NCBI GenBank assembly: GCA_036874045.1
Contig: JAZBRI010000011.1
Coordinates: 3,348,001 to 3,412,000, forward strand
DNA length: 64,000 nt
Origin: Cymodocea nodosa
Taxonomy: Eukaryota; Streptophyta; Magnoliopsida; Alismatales; Cymodoceaceae
Direction: 5' to 3'
Positions 45,788 to 57,218 of this stretch are shown piece after piece. The notes beneath the pieces were generated by a model. That model did not search any database. It was not told the DNA's origin and saw nothing but the letters and a program-made list of their open reading frames with translations. A program made the translations under genes and the position numbers. How positions within the stretch are numbered: the stretch's first letter is position 1; each line of letters begins with the position of its first letter.

Positions 45788-48052
45788 ATGATGGTCTCCA
45801 AGTTCTACAAAGGTCGTAGTAGAGGAAAAGGAAAAAGTAGAGGAGATGGAAAAGGAAAAGAAATAGATAATGATGAAGTTCCACAAGTTTGGTTTAAGAA
45901 AATACTTCAAGTAGACAAAAGGTTAGCAAAACTTTATAGTGAATACTTCTTTTCTAAAGGTATACTGAATGAAGTTAGATTAGAGCTTCATAATACTGAT
46001 GAAAGTATTAAATACATGGGTATTCGAAGTAAATATGACAGAATACAGAATGAAGTGTATTGAAATTGCATTTTTAGAATAGTATGCAAAATTTATGGAA
46101 AAAGGTGTAGGTTCATCAAATAGAATTCCTCAAACCACTCTAAGTGGTACATGACTACATGCATTTGAGGAAGAACATGAATCTGCTATTCCTACTCCTT
46201 TGTATTCAAAGGAAATACAACCAAATATTGTTGTGGATAAAAGAAAAGTTGAAGGTCTTCAAAAGGCAATAGCAATAGAAAGTGCCTTAGAAGAATTAAA
46301 CTAGAAAACTTTTATGGAACAATTTCAAAGGAAAATAGCAATACTTGAAGAAGAGGGACTGACTTGTTATAGAAGAAGAAAAGTCAGAAAAATTATGTCT
46401 AAAGAAACAAAGTCTGCTGGAAAAAAAAATCAGATGAGCATTTATTTCCAAAGGACAATGTATGTCTAGACATTATACCTTTTAGTGCATCTGAAAAACT
46501 CATCAGTTCCAAGCATACAGAAACTGATGAAGATAATGAGACTTTATTTTCTCTTACTAGAAAACTTGAGAAGAAATCCAAGTCAAATATTAGTTCAAGT
46601 TTTTCTATTAGTACAAGTCTTGATGATGTAGAAATTGAATAATCAGAGCATCAGACTACTAACATAGAATAAGTTATTGTAGATATTATTGATAATGTTC
46701 AAGCAGTAACTAGTTCACAGGCTGAATTGTTTGAAGTAGCGAATATTGAAAAAGTTAAGACTCTAGAAGAGCTTAATGTCAAATAGCCTTCTTTAGAATC
46801 TATAGAAGTAGAGTCTGAGAATTCACAACATGTATCAATGAAAATATTTGTTGAACAAAATGAACAATTACAGACATATGCACCGGCTGTAGAATTTGTG
46901 GAAAAATTGAACTCTGAACATTCTATAGAGACTGAACAAATGAATGTAGAGCATAATGAAGATGTTCCTTACACTATTGAAGCTGAAGAATCAAGCTTAC
47001 ATACATAGCTTCAAGAAAATAATTTTTCAGAGGAACAACATGACATTCATTTTAAAGAAGAGGTTCCTAAAGATGAATTAAACTCTGAATCAAAGCTTCA
47101 AGTATCACCTTCTTTGTATAGAGTATTACAAATTCAAGGTAATTCAATTCATTTTAGATCTGAGGAAGTAGTGCAGAAATACAATAATTTGATTACATGT
47201 CAGATTCTACATGCTCGACCAATAAAGTTCAGAAATTTGATTGAAATAAGAGATCTATTTGAGTTTCAAGGCCTCATTCAATTCTTGCTAGTTGGAACAA
47301 AATGGAAACAATATAAAGAGCTTATTGCAACCTTTTATAGCAATCTGGTCAAGAATGACAATATACTGAAAACTCAAGTAAATCAACAGGAGTTCATATT
47401 GTCTTCTGATTTAAGTTTTGAAGTTTTGGGATTGAAGAATGAAGGTGTTGTTGTAACTAATAGATTTGACATGATTAGACAACTGGAATGGAACATTCAC
47501 TCGCTATCAAACATTCCAGATGTATATACTGAAATGAGATTAATGGAAAATTTGAATGCAGAGGCAAGGTTTATTGCAAATATATTGCATGCCAATTTAT
47601 TTCAAAGAGTCGAACACAATATGGAAGTCAGCAGAAGCTGTTTATATGCAACTTATGGTCTGCTGAATAGAATTCAAATCAATTGGATTGATGTTTTCAT
47701 TTCTCAACTACAATATATGAGTTCAAAGTTATTTTTTGGTGATGTTGTATGTAGACTTCTTGCAAACCAATTAAATTTATCCAACTAGCTCTCTGAAACT
47801 AAAGTCATGAGAGCTTTTAGTGTAAAAGATTTGCAAAAATTCTAGGCCATGCATCAACCTCAACGATAACAACAACTTGACTGTACAAAACAGATACAAC
47901 CACAATAGCCAAGTTATTCAATTCAAGTAGAACAGCAATCCCAACTACCTCCTAACCTAGATGATGTGCTTAATGACATCAGAAATGATATTAGGCATTT
48001 AGGAGATAAAATATGTAATGCTATAAGTAATATACTTAGGAGGGATAGATAA
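45788..48052 (+). pseudogene. accessory ORF of A2
   Basis: Starts MMVSKFYKGRSRGKGKS like A1 and ends with DIRNDIRHLGDKICNAISNI, TAA at 48050-48052. It carries TAG at 46302-46304, 47006-47008 and 47786-47788, each at the same place as the only three internal TAGs of A1. It also has extra stops and frameshifts of its own (TGA 46061-46063 after a one-base loss; TAG for Q near 46080 and 46785). The core 47114-47788 is open: FRSEEVVQKYNNLI, WKQYKELIATFYSNLVKN, LGLKNEGVVVTNRFD, YATYGLLNRIQINWIDVF, LFFGDVVCRLLANQL. Function unknown. Confidence 0.82.
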
Positions 48053-48574
48053 ATGTTTGTTTGCTTGTATCTGAATACAAAATGTAATGTTTGTACTTAT
48101 TGTTTGATTCATTGAACAATACATTTTTCTATAAATGGTTCAATTCTTATTTATGTTTATAGAAAGTTTAGCTATAAATATATCTCTTGGTTTATATATT
48201 GTGTAATCATCTTTTTGATTAATGACAAAAAGGGGGAGAAATGTTAAAAATTCAAATGTAGAAGATGATTATGATTTTAATTGCATATATTATAAAGGGA
48301 GATAATATTTAAGTGGTTATGACAGATGATAATGTAATCTAAAAGATAATTATGTGGTTATTAAAATCTGAAAGATACTTATGTAATTATTGACATCGGA
48401 AAGTTTTATTTCTGAAATGTGAAATTTACCCAAACAATAGAAATAAGCTTAAGTGAACTTAAGTCAACAAACTTGTTTGTTGAATTAAAAGTTAACCCAA
48501 CGAAGGTGCTTTGTTGAGTTAAATATATTTTATAATTGATTTAATATAGTTTTGTCATCATCAAAAAGGGGGAT
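48053..48574 (+). other. 3' non-coding region of A2 with two polypurine tracts
   Basis: GACAAAAAGGGGGAGAAA at about 48224 and TCATCATCAAAAAGGGGGA (48555-48573) just before the LTR; spacing about 330 bases, as in A1 and A3. No gene. Confidence 0.65.
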
Positions 48575-49810
48575 TGTTTGATTTAATATAGTTAACCCAA
48601 CGAAGTTACGAATGTTATATTGTATCACGTGAGGTGCACATGTTTAACTCATTAAGTTAACATAACTACACGCATTGAGTTACTATATTGAACACTAAGG
48701 CAATGTGTTAGGTTAATGTTATAAACTTAAGTTATTATTATTGCACGTGGTAAAATTCTTATTATAAAAACATTTGTTTATTACTGGATCGGTGAGTTAT
48801 CGAATTTTCAGATACTTAGAAAACTTAACTATCCGATACTTAAACTATTTTCGGTGAGTTAGCATTTAACCTTCCAAAAGAAAGGTTAAGATGGTTCGTT
48901 GAGTTATCGTAACACCACGAAGTTAGTTCGTTGAGTTAGCGTAACACCACAGACTTAGTTCGTTGAGTTAGCTACAGTACTTGTCACGTGAGTTGGCACA
49001 TAAGGAACTTGTTAAGTTAGAAACGTTAAGTTATATGTCTACTTGTGTTACTTGTTTAATTAACATTAAAGTAACGACTTCTTATTACACTTGATGAAAA
49101 ATTTTGAATGAGAAAGTTTATTTTGTAGGAAATTTTTTAGAGATCCAGGATTGATGATTAAAGAAAATTCGAAATGTAAACGTAGGTTAGAACGTGTCTA
49201 TTTCGATGAAGGAAAAAAAAAAAGACGTGAAGAAGTGGAAAACTGGTAGTGATTAAACGTGGAGGATATACATGAAATGAAGATACAGTATAAAAGGCAT
49301 AGAATTCTCATTGATCAATTATCCCTACACACCAAACGAAAAAATCTTTTTAGGGATCAAAAACACTTTTGGCGGAAAAGCTCTTAGATGGAAGAAAATT
49401 CAGTGAAGAAGAGAAAGGTAAGATCTATGTCACTAAAGATCTGAAGTATTAGAAGAAAGCAAATTCGGTGAAGCAGAGAAAGACAAGATATTGGACACTG
49501 AAGAATTGCTGAAGAAGAAAAAGAAGAGGAAGAAGAAGATCTCAAACAGGGAGAAATGTTTTCAATTCCACAAATTAGTTTTCTCTATTTGCAGTTATGA
49601 AATCGTATAGATGAAACATGGTATCGATATATAATTGTATCTACAATTTTTTAAGAGAATTGAATTGTATATTGTAATTGAAACCTTGAATAAAAATGGT
49701 TTTCTGAAAACAATGTCTCGACTTATTTTTGAGTTTTGAAGTTTCAATTGTAATCGAAAATGTTGAAAAACACAATTCACCCCCCTTTTGTGTAGCCATA
49801 CGATCCTACA
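48575..49810 (+). repeat. 3' LTR of A2, shortened and rearranged at its start
   Basis: TGTTTGATTTAATATAG then jumps to sequence that lies several hundred bases into A1's LTR; ends GATCCTACA. GATTTAATATAGTT also occurs just upstream of the PPT (48538), so the start looks patched from neighbouring sequence. TATA box TATAAAAGG at 49289-49297. It continues to the usual AATAAAAATGG poly(A)-type region near 49690. Confidence 0.82.
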
Positions 49811-50076
49811 ATATTTAATTTGTGTGAAATGTTGTTTATTTACTTCTAAAAGAACTTATTAATTTAAGCATAAAAATAGCCCAAATAGTGAGTTATAGGC
49901 TTTGTAATTCTTAAGTATCTGAATTGTTTGTTATTTCAAAAAGCCATATTTTATATATCAGATAGTTATATTTTAAACACTTAAAGAATATTTTATTATT
50001 TCCTAGAGTACACATGTTGTGTTTAAGGTTGTTAAGTTAAATTATAAACTTGTTTATATAACAGTGCTAGAAAACT
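49811..50076 (+). repeat. scrambled inverted family C LTR fragments
   Basis: 49811-49893 matches the reverse complement of the C LTR start (40064-40170). 49893-50040 matches the reverse complement of about 31390-31560. The two pieces are not in LTR order. 50060-50076 resembles a decayed C PBS edge (GTGCTAGAAAACT). No gene. Confidence 0.55.
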
Positions 50077-51548
50077 TGTTTAATTTGTTTTTATGCTTAT
50101 ATAAATAATTACTTTTAGAAGTAAATAAACAACCTTTCACACAAATTAGACATTAAATCTAATTTGATTTTTAACTGTAAGTGCATAGTGTATATTGTAT
50201 TTGTATGCAAGTACAAGTCGATCCCACAGAGATTGAGTAAGAATTGTGTACTGTTCTGATTTTTATATTGGAGTTTATATGTGTTCAATTAAGCACTTCG
50301 TTGAGTTACAGTTAACACAACGGACCTAGTTTGTGGAGTTATGGTTAACTCAACGGACTGACCTCGTGGACTTAAGTTAACTCCATGAGCCTACCTTTCT
50401 AGTTAAATACTACTATTTACAAAGGAATTCAACCAACCATTGGGTGGTTCCACAGAATGTAAATAACATCAATTAAGCTCTTTAATGTTAGTTAATATTA
50501 GATTTATCATTAAGAAACACTAACATTTAGATATTTCAAATAGTAACCATTAAAATCTTTAAGTATCTGGAATGAATCAATTTTAGTAAATAATAAAACT
50601 ATTTTCTATTTTCTGAATCAAACAAACATAAAACATTCACAATACTGACAATGATAACATTAATCACGATACAAAACAAACAATACAACACATTAATACT
50701 AAATGTAAACACAGATAATTTGTTGTTTTTGGTATATTTGTTTTGATATGTTCCTAAAGATAAACAAAAGGTGAAATGTAAAAATCTCTATCGATAGTAA
50801 AAACTTCTGTCACTACATACGACGCGATTACATTATTGAAAACTTAATCACTTACAATCTTGCCTCCTCTCCCTATAGAATCGCGAATCAAGAATTGTAA
50901 GATGATCTCCTCTTCAGCATACTGGCATTAACCCGAAACCAAGGCTAGAAGCTTTACGATCTCTTGAGATATGAGTCGATGCTTGGTGAAAATGGATTCC
51001 CTTCCTGCGACGTGATCACTCCTCACAATGGTTGTCAGTCACCGTGTTTGGCTCGGAATCGACCTAACATCAAGAAAGTATCGTCATAGACCTCCAATGA
51101 TTGGTGATTTTGGTGGTGGTGTGGAGCTTCATATTACCATCTGGGGATAAAATTGTATCACATTTCAAGATTCTCAAACAATTTTATTTTCAACATTGCC
51201 AATTGCAAGTGTAAGCTCTAAGATCCAACTTGTATTTAAGCAATGTTCTTTTTTTAATAAATGTGCTTGACAAATTTTTAAATGAAATATTGAATAATTT
51301 CCAACAGTGTTACACATCACTCTAAATAATATCAATTGTCAAGCAAGCACTCTTAGTAAATGGTCAAGATGATGCATGAAAATTTTCATTAGTTTTAGAA
51401 ACTAGATATATTGCTCTGAGAGTGCTAACATTAAAGCATATAATAGTGCAATTATAACATAATGGCTTAATTCTTAGATGATAAGCTAAATATTATGCAA
51501 TTAACCATCATTTAACCCTTAATATTATGCACTTTTTCATTCTAAACA
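50077..51548 (-). repeat. family C LTR (C2) with a 300-bp foreign segment
   Basis: TGTTTAATTTG to CATTCTAAACA, colinear with other C LTRs except that 51132-51429 replaces about 770 bases. There is no PPT on its right and only a PBS-like remnant on its left, so it is probably a solo or broken LTR. Confidence 0.8.
51132..51429. other. unidentified segment inside C2 LTR
   Basis: It has no match to the other C LTRs or elsewhere in the window by eye. It contains inverted pairs GCTTGACA (51265-51272)/TGTCAAGC (51337-51344) and AGCACTCT (51346-51353)/AGAGTGCT (51419-51426). No ORF. It could be part of another transposon or host DNA brought in by repair. Confidence 0.5.
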
Positions 51549-52598
51549 TCTTGTAACCTTAATACTTGACTTAAGTGCATTTTCGGTAAGTTAGATGCTA
51601 ACTATCCAAAATGTGTCTAAGCATCAGATAGTTAGGTTTGCAAGTATCTGAAATACCTTGTTATCATAAAACTAACTAAGGACACATGTCGCGATCTAAA
51701 AACTTGACCTAAGTTATCGTTCGAAAGGTTAAGTGCTAACTATCCGAAATGCATATAAGTTTCAAATACTTATAGTTGTAACTATTTGAAATATCTGAAC
51801 TCGTTAAGTTAGAATTATGCACGTATTGAAATTAAATATTTTATTATGTCATGTGAGCTGCACATGTTTAACTCGTTAAGTTAACATAACTATACATGTT
51901 GAGTTACTTGAAGATGCACTAAGGTAACACGTTGTATTAGTGTTAAAAGCTTATAAGTTATTTCTTTATTGCACGTGTTTTATAATTAAGTCAACGAAGT
52001 AAGTCCGTTGAGTAACACTAACTCCACAAACCACTTATTTTCTAACATACCACTATAGCAATTGTAGAAACAGGAAATTTGTAGGAAAACCACGATTGCA
52101 CGTATCACGTAGGAATTAACTCATGGAATGAAGAAGAAATCACCATTGTTGATATGAATGAAGGAAATCCAACTAATCATTTAAGTAGAAGTAGTTACTA
52201 CTAAAAGAAATATAAAAGAAGAGGGGAAAAACTGTGTGTGTGTGTGTGAAGGTGGAGGATTGTGCTAACTGCAAGAAGCATTGGAAGTTCCTTGAAGCTC
52301 CACAACACCACCAAAATCACCAACCATTGGAGGTCTATGAGGATACTTTCTAAATGTCGAGTCGATTCTGAGTCAAACACGGTGACTGACAACCATTGTG
52401 AGAAGTGATCGCGTCGTAGGAAGGGAAGCCATTTTCACTAAGTACCAACTCATATCTCACGAGATCGTAAGGCTTTTAGCCTTAGTTTTGGGTTGATACC
52501 AAAATACTAAAGAGGAGATCAACTTATAAGTCTTGGTTCACGATTCTATAGGGAGAGGAGGCAAGATTGTAAGTGATTAAATTTTTAGTGGTGTAATT
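51549..52598 (+). repeat. inverted family C LTR, abutting C2
   Basis: Reverse complement of roughly 30530-31600 or 53630-54600, with a (TG)n run at 52235-52248. It forms a tail-to-tail inverted pair with C2. The minus-strand ORFs at 52201-52392 and 52524-52832 lie in LTR sequence and are unsupported. Confidence 0.7.
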
Positions 52599-52859
52599 TG
52601 TTAGGACCCTTGTATTTTGGTAATGCAAAAACCTATGTGAAGAAACAAATTGTATTTCACAGATAAGACTATTCAACAAAATATCAAAAGGCAGATAAAT
52701 AAATACAGGTAGTTTAGAAATTGCTGCTATAGAGTTATAGAAAAATTGGACAGTTATCAAGCTTAAATATCTGGAAGAAATAAATCTTCGGTAAATTACA
52801 GGCTTAAGTATTCGATGAGTCAGTTTAAGCAATAGAAACTTGTTTGGGTTTTCCCAACA
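52599..52859. repeat. possible 261-bp solo LTR or TRIM-like segment
   Basis: Starts TGTTAGGACCC and ends GGGTTTTCCCAACA, so it is TG...CA with imperfect terminal inversion. It sits between two C LTRs. The flanking five bases (TAATT, CTATA) do not match, so insertion is not proven. Confidence 0.35.
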
Positions 52860-52875
52860 CTATACTAGAAAAACT

Positions 52876-54781
52876 TGGATTTGTTACTTCTATTTTTACT
52901 TAGTTAATTTATCTTTATGCCTATTCTTTCTTTTAGAAGTAAACAAACAACCTTTAATACAATTTAGATATTAATTCCAATTTGAACTTTAACTGCAAGT
53001 GCACAGTGTCTATTGTATCAGTGTGCAAGTACAAGTCGATCTCACAGGGAATTGCTGACGAATTTAAGAAATGTTTGTTTGTGAACAATTCAAATTTATA
53101 TTCAATAAGCACTCCATTGAGTTACAGTTAACTCAACGGACTAAGTTCGTTGAGTTATGGTTAACTCAACGGACTATCCTCGTGGACTTAATTTAACTCC
53201 ACGAGCTTGTCTCTTCTTTATAATACTGCTGTTTACAGAAGAATTCAGCCAACCATTGGGCGATTCCACAGATTGTAAATAACATCAATTAAGCTTTTTA
53301 ATGCTAGTTAACATTGGATTTATCATTAAGCAATACTAACATTCAGATGATTCAAACAGTCACCATTAAAATCTTTAAGTTTTTTGTACGAACCAATTGC
53401 AGTAAACTGTAAAATTAAAACTAACATAAAACAATCATAAAACTGATACAGATAACATTAATCACGATACAACACAAACAATACAACACTCAAATACAAC
53501 ATACAAACAAAGATAAATTGTTTTTGGTATTTTTGTTTTTGATGTAATGGGCGAAAGGTGAAATGTAAAGTAATCTCACTTGACAGTAAATACTTTCGAC
53601 ACTACTTGCAACGCGATTACACCACTAAAAATTAAACCACTTACAATTCTATCTCCTCTCCCTATAGAATCGCGAGTCCAGAATTGCAAGATGATCTCCT
53701 CTTCAGCATATAGGCATCAACCCGAAGCCAAGGCTAAAAGCTTTACGATCTCCTGAAATATGAGTCGGCGCTTAGTGAAAATAGCTTCCCTTCCCGCGAC
53801 GCGATCACTCCTCACAGTAGTTGTCAAGCATTGTGTTTGGCTCAGAATCGACCCGACATCAGGCAAGTATCCTCACAGACCTCCGATGATTGGTGATTAT
53901 GGTGGTGATAACGATGGTTGGTGTGATACTTCAAAGAATCACCGATACTTTCTACAGAAAGCTCGGTGCTCCTCCTTTGTATACACTGGCCATCCATCGA
54001 TCACACATTTCTTCTTTTTTCTTCTTTTCTTTTATATTTCTTTAGTAGTAACTGTTTCTACTTGAATGGTCAGTTGGATTTCCTTCCTTCAAATCAACGG
54101 CGATGATTTCTTTCTCCCTGAGCGATTGAATTCCTGCGTGATACGTGCAAACGTGTTTTTTCCTTCCAACTGTCTGTTCCTGCAACCGCTACAGTGGCAT
54201 TTTAGAAAATAACTATAAAATACATGCAATAAAGAAATAAGCCGCTAACCTAACGCGTTACCTTAGTGTATATTCATGTAACTCAACACGTTTAGTTATG
54301 CTAACTTAACGAGTTATAACTTAAGTAAATCTACCAGCTCTCGACACGTGTCAGCAGTAGTTTAAACATAAAATAACATTTCGGAGAGTTACAGGTCTAA
54401 CTATCTGATGCTCAGATGCATTTTCGGATAGTTACAGCTAACTCACCAAAAATTCACTTAAGACATTCATTCTGGTTTCGACACGTGTACATCTGGAAAT
54501 AATAAAATATTCTCTCTAAACATAACTGTTTGGCAATTTAAACATAACTATCCGAAATATCAGAAAATTCGGATACTTAAGAATTTCACAGCCTGCAACT
54601 TACCGACAGTTCATAAATGTACTAAATTAACATTAATTCCCCAAAATTAAGTAGATTCTTCAATTAAAGCATATAACAGTGCAATTATAACATAATGGCT
54701 TAATTCTCATATGATAAGCTAAATATTATGAAATTAACCATTATTTAACCGCTAATAATATGCACTTTTTCATTCTAAACA
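52876..54781 (-). repeat. family C LTR, probably 3' LTR of element C3
   Basis: About 1.9 kb, the longest C LTR here; TTGGATTTG start and CATTCTAAACA end. The expected PPT on its right is missing because fragment E follows. It includes TTGAGTTACAGTTAACTCAACG near 53112 and minus-strand TATAAAAG near 54030. An ORF at 53760-54065 parallels 30657-30857 but is on the wrong strand for the LTR. Confidence 0.75.
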
Positions 54782-55795
54782 AAACACCATCAGACAGTTA
54801 GAAAAATAACTATCCAAAAATACAAGGACTTCGGAGAGTTTTTAAGATAGCTGGGTGAATGATCGAAAAGTTAAGGCACTAACTATTCGAAAGTTCAAGG
54901 AAATCGGAAAGTTAGGAAAGCCAACTATCCGAAACTTAAGTCATTCAATTACCCTTGTGCAAAAATAAGAAGACAACAGTCAAAAGCTTAAAAGAAGAAT
55001 CAAAGGTTACTGTAGCTAACTATCTCAAAGTTGAAGAGTTTCAATAAGTTAACAGTTAACCATCTGAACTTAAGACACTTCACATGTATGACTTAAATCT
55101 CACAAGACAAAAGGACTTAAGTGGATTTTCGATGAGTTACGAACATCCTTCGAAAAGTTACACAGCTAACTATCCGAAAGTCTAAGGAAATTGGAAGGTT
55201 ATCTTGAAACACCTTTCCAAACAGTAACTTATCATATTTAGACCTGCAAATTCAGCAAGTACAGCAAAATAAGTCTGTTGAAGAGAAAATATGATCGTTG
55301 GATTTACAAGCATAAATAAAAATAGATCTTTCAATATTCAGTAGAGCTAACAAGTGAGATTACACAGACAATCACATACAGAGATATAGTATACATTGTA
55401 GATCAACTACTGTTATAGAAGAAAGCTCAATTCAGATTGATTACAACATAGAATCGATTGAAATCTGGATTTACATGAGGATTCTTAAAGCTCTTCATGC
55501 ACTGAAAGTCTGATCCAAGAAGGATCATTTGGTTTGTGGCTTCAACCTAAAAGTTATATTCAAGTTGTTGGTTTGAGTTTCAACCTGAAAACTCAAGAGG
55601 TTGGTTTTTTGGAGTTTATACTTGAAAACTTCTAAGTATTGGTTTTTTTAAGTTTATACCTGAAAACTTCTGAGTGTTGGTTAGAGCTACAACCTAAAAG
55701 CTCAAGCAAGTGCTTGTAAGTGTTGAAACACTTAGTGAAGCCCAAGTGATCCTTGGGGGTGGACTAGCCTAGTTGGTGAACCACCTAAAATTCCC
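54782..55795 (+). repeat. partial LTR of Sirevirus-like fragment E
   Basis: 54782-55220 is packed with motif pairs such as TAACTATCCGAAA and ATTTTCGATGAGTTACG. 55490-55760 contains repeated TTGGTTTxxAGTTTxxACCTGAAAAC-like units and resembles copia U5. It leads into gag at 55796 with PBS and gag start missing. The LTR start is not visible. Confidence 0.55.
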
Positions 55796-57155
55796 TTGTG
55801 TTTCTTGGGGGTCAGAACATCTATCGTCCTCCCCTGTTTGATGGCATTAACTATAATTATTGGAAAAACAAGATGAAATGTTTCCTTAGGAGCTCTGATG
55901 TGAGTCTTTGGAAAATGGTGGTTCTGGGAACACCTATTCCACCCAATCATAAGGATAATTGGACTGAGGAGGATGAAAGAATCATCCAAATAGATGCTCG
56001 AGGGTTGAACATTATTTACTGTGCCATATCTACTAAATAATATAACAAAGTTTCAGCTTGTAAATCTATGCATGAGGCTTGGAATACTCTTCAAATAACC
56101 TTTGAAGGAACCAGCCAATTGAAAGACACAAAAATCAGCATTTTACTTAGAAAGTTTGAATTGTTTAAAATGCTTGATGATGAAACAATTATTGATATAC
56201 TTTCTAGATTTACTGAAATTATTAATGGCTTAAAAGGCTTGGGAAAGGAATTTTATGTCCGTCAACAGGTGTAGAAAATCCTTAGAAGTTTAACTGTAGA
56301 ATGGAAGTAAAAGTCCACATCAATACAAGATTCCAAAGACCTCAACAAATACTCAATAAAGGATCTGATGGGCAATCTGCTTGCCCATGAAGTTCAAATG
56401 AAAGAATGGAAAGATGAGGAAGGAAGTGCTAAAAAGAAAATAGAACCAAAGAAAGAACTGGCCCTTCCATCAACTCAAGAACTTCAAAGCTCGGATGATG
56501 ATGAAGTTGTGCTACTAGCTAGAAAATTTAGAAAATGAATGAAGAAAAAGAACAAAGCAAGCACATCAAAAAGCACTATTCCAGTGTGCTTTAAATGCAA
56601 GAAGTAAGGACATATACAACCTAATTGTCCACTGCAACTAGAAGAAGAAAAAGAAATGAAGAAGAAGAAGAAGAGCTACAAAAAAAAAATGGCATTGAAG
56701 GCTACTTAGGATGATAGTAGTTCTTCTAGTAGCTCATCCAATTCAGATGAAGAGGTACTAGTAAATGTGTGCTATACAGCACAAGAGGAATGTTCCACTT
56801 CATCTCAAAGTGATTCTGATGTAGACAATGATAATCTAAACGTAAATATTCTTTTGTCTACTGTTGATAGTTTATATGTTAAATGCAAAAATTATAAAAA
56901 GGAAATTAAGCATTTAACTGCATGTTTAGAAGAAGCATATACTGAACTTAAAAATTTGCATGTTGAAGATAGAAAATGCAATAATAATGAATTGATAAAT
57001 GAAAATGAAAAACTAAAATATGAAATTACTGATCTGAAAAATACTATGCATAAGTTTACTAATGGACAAAAAGGATTAGATCAAATCATTGGTTCTCAAA
57101 GATATAGTTCAAGTAGACTTGGCCTAGGGTATGCTACTCCACAAGAAATACCCTA
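55796..57155 (+). pseudogene. gag: gag of Sirevirus-like fragment E
   Basis: Reads RPPLFDGINYNYWKNKMKCF, LRKFELFKMLDDETIIDILS, FTEIINGLKGLGKEF and a zinc knuckle CFKCKK-stop-GHIQPNC. A Ser/Asp-rich stretch and a coiled coil follow (LKYEITDLKNTMHKF), to SSRLGLGYATPQE. At least seven stops, many TAG or TGA at expected Q or W. Related to gag of A and B but a distinct family. It breaks off at about 57155, where C3 sequence starts. Confidence 0.88.
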
Positions 57156-57218
57156 CTGTAGGGTATTACAATTGCATACAATTAGATATTTTTCAATACA
57201 AGTAAATGAATAATATAT

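Larger units (their letters stand above)
27647..49810 (+). mobile_element. Sirevirus-like Ty1/copia element A2, split by Athila-like element C1
   Basis: Plus-strand relative of A1: (hybrid) 5' LTR, PBS 29451-29462, gag start 29648, interruption 30019-40351, gag tail, protease, integrase, RT, RNase H, spacer, accessory ORF, two PPTs, and a shortened 3' LTR 48575-49810. Unlike A1 it keeps integrase and RT motifs (YVDD), but with many stops. About 1 kb of gag was lost at the C1 insertion. Confidence 0.88.
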
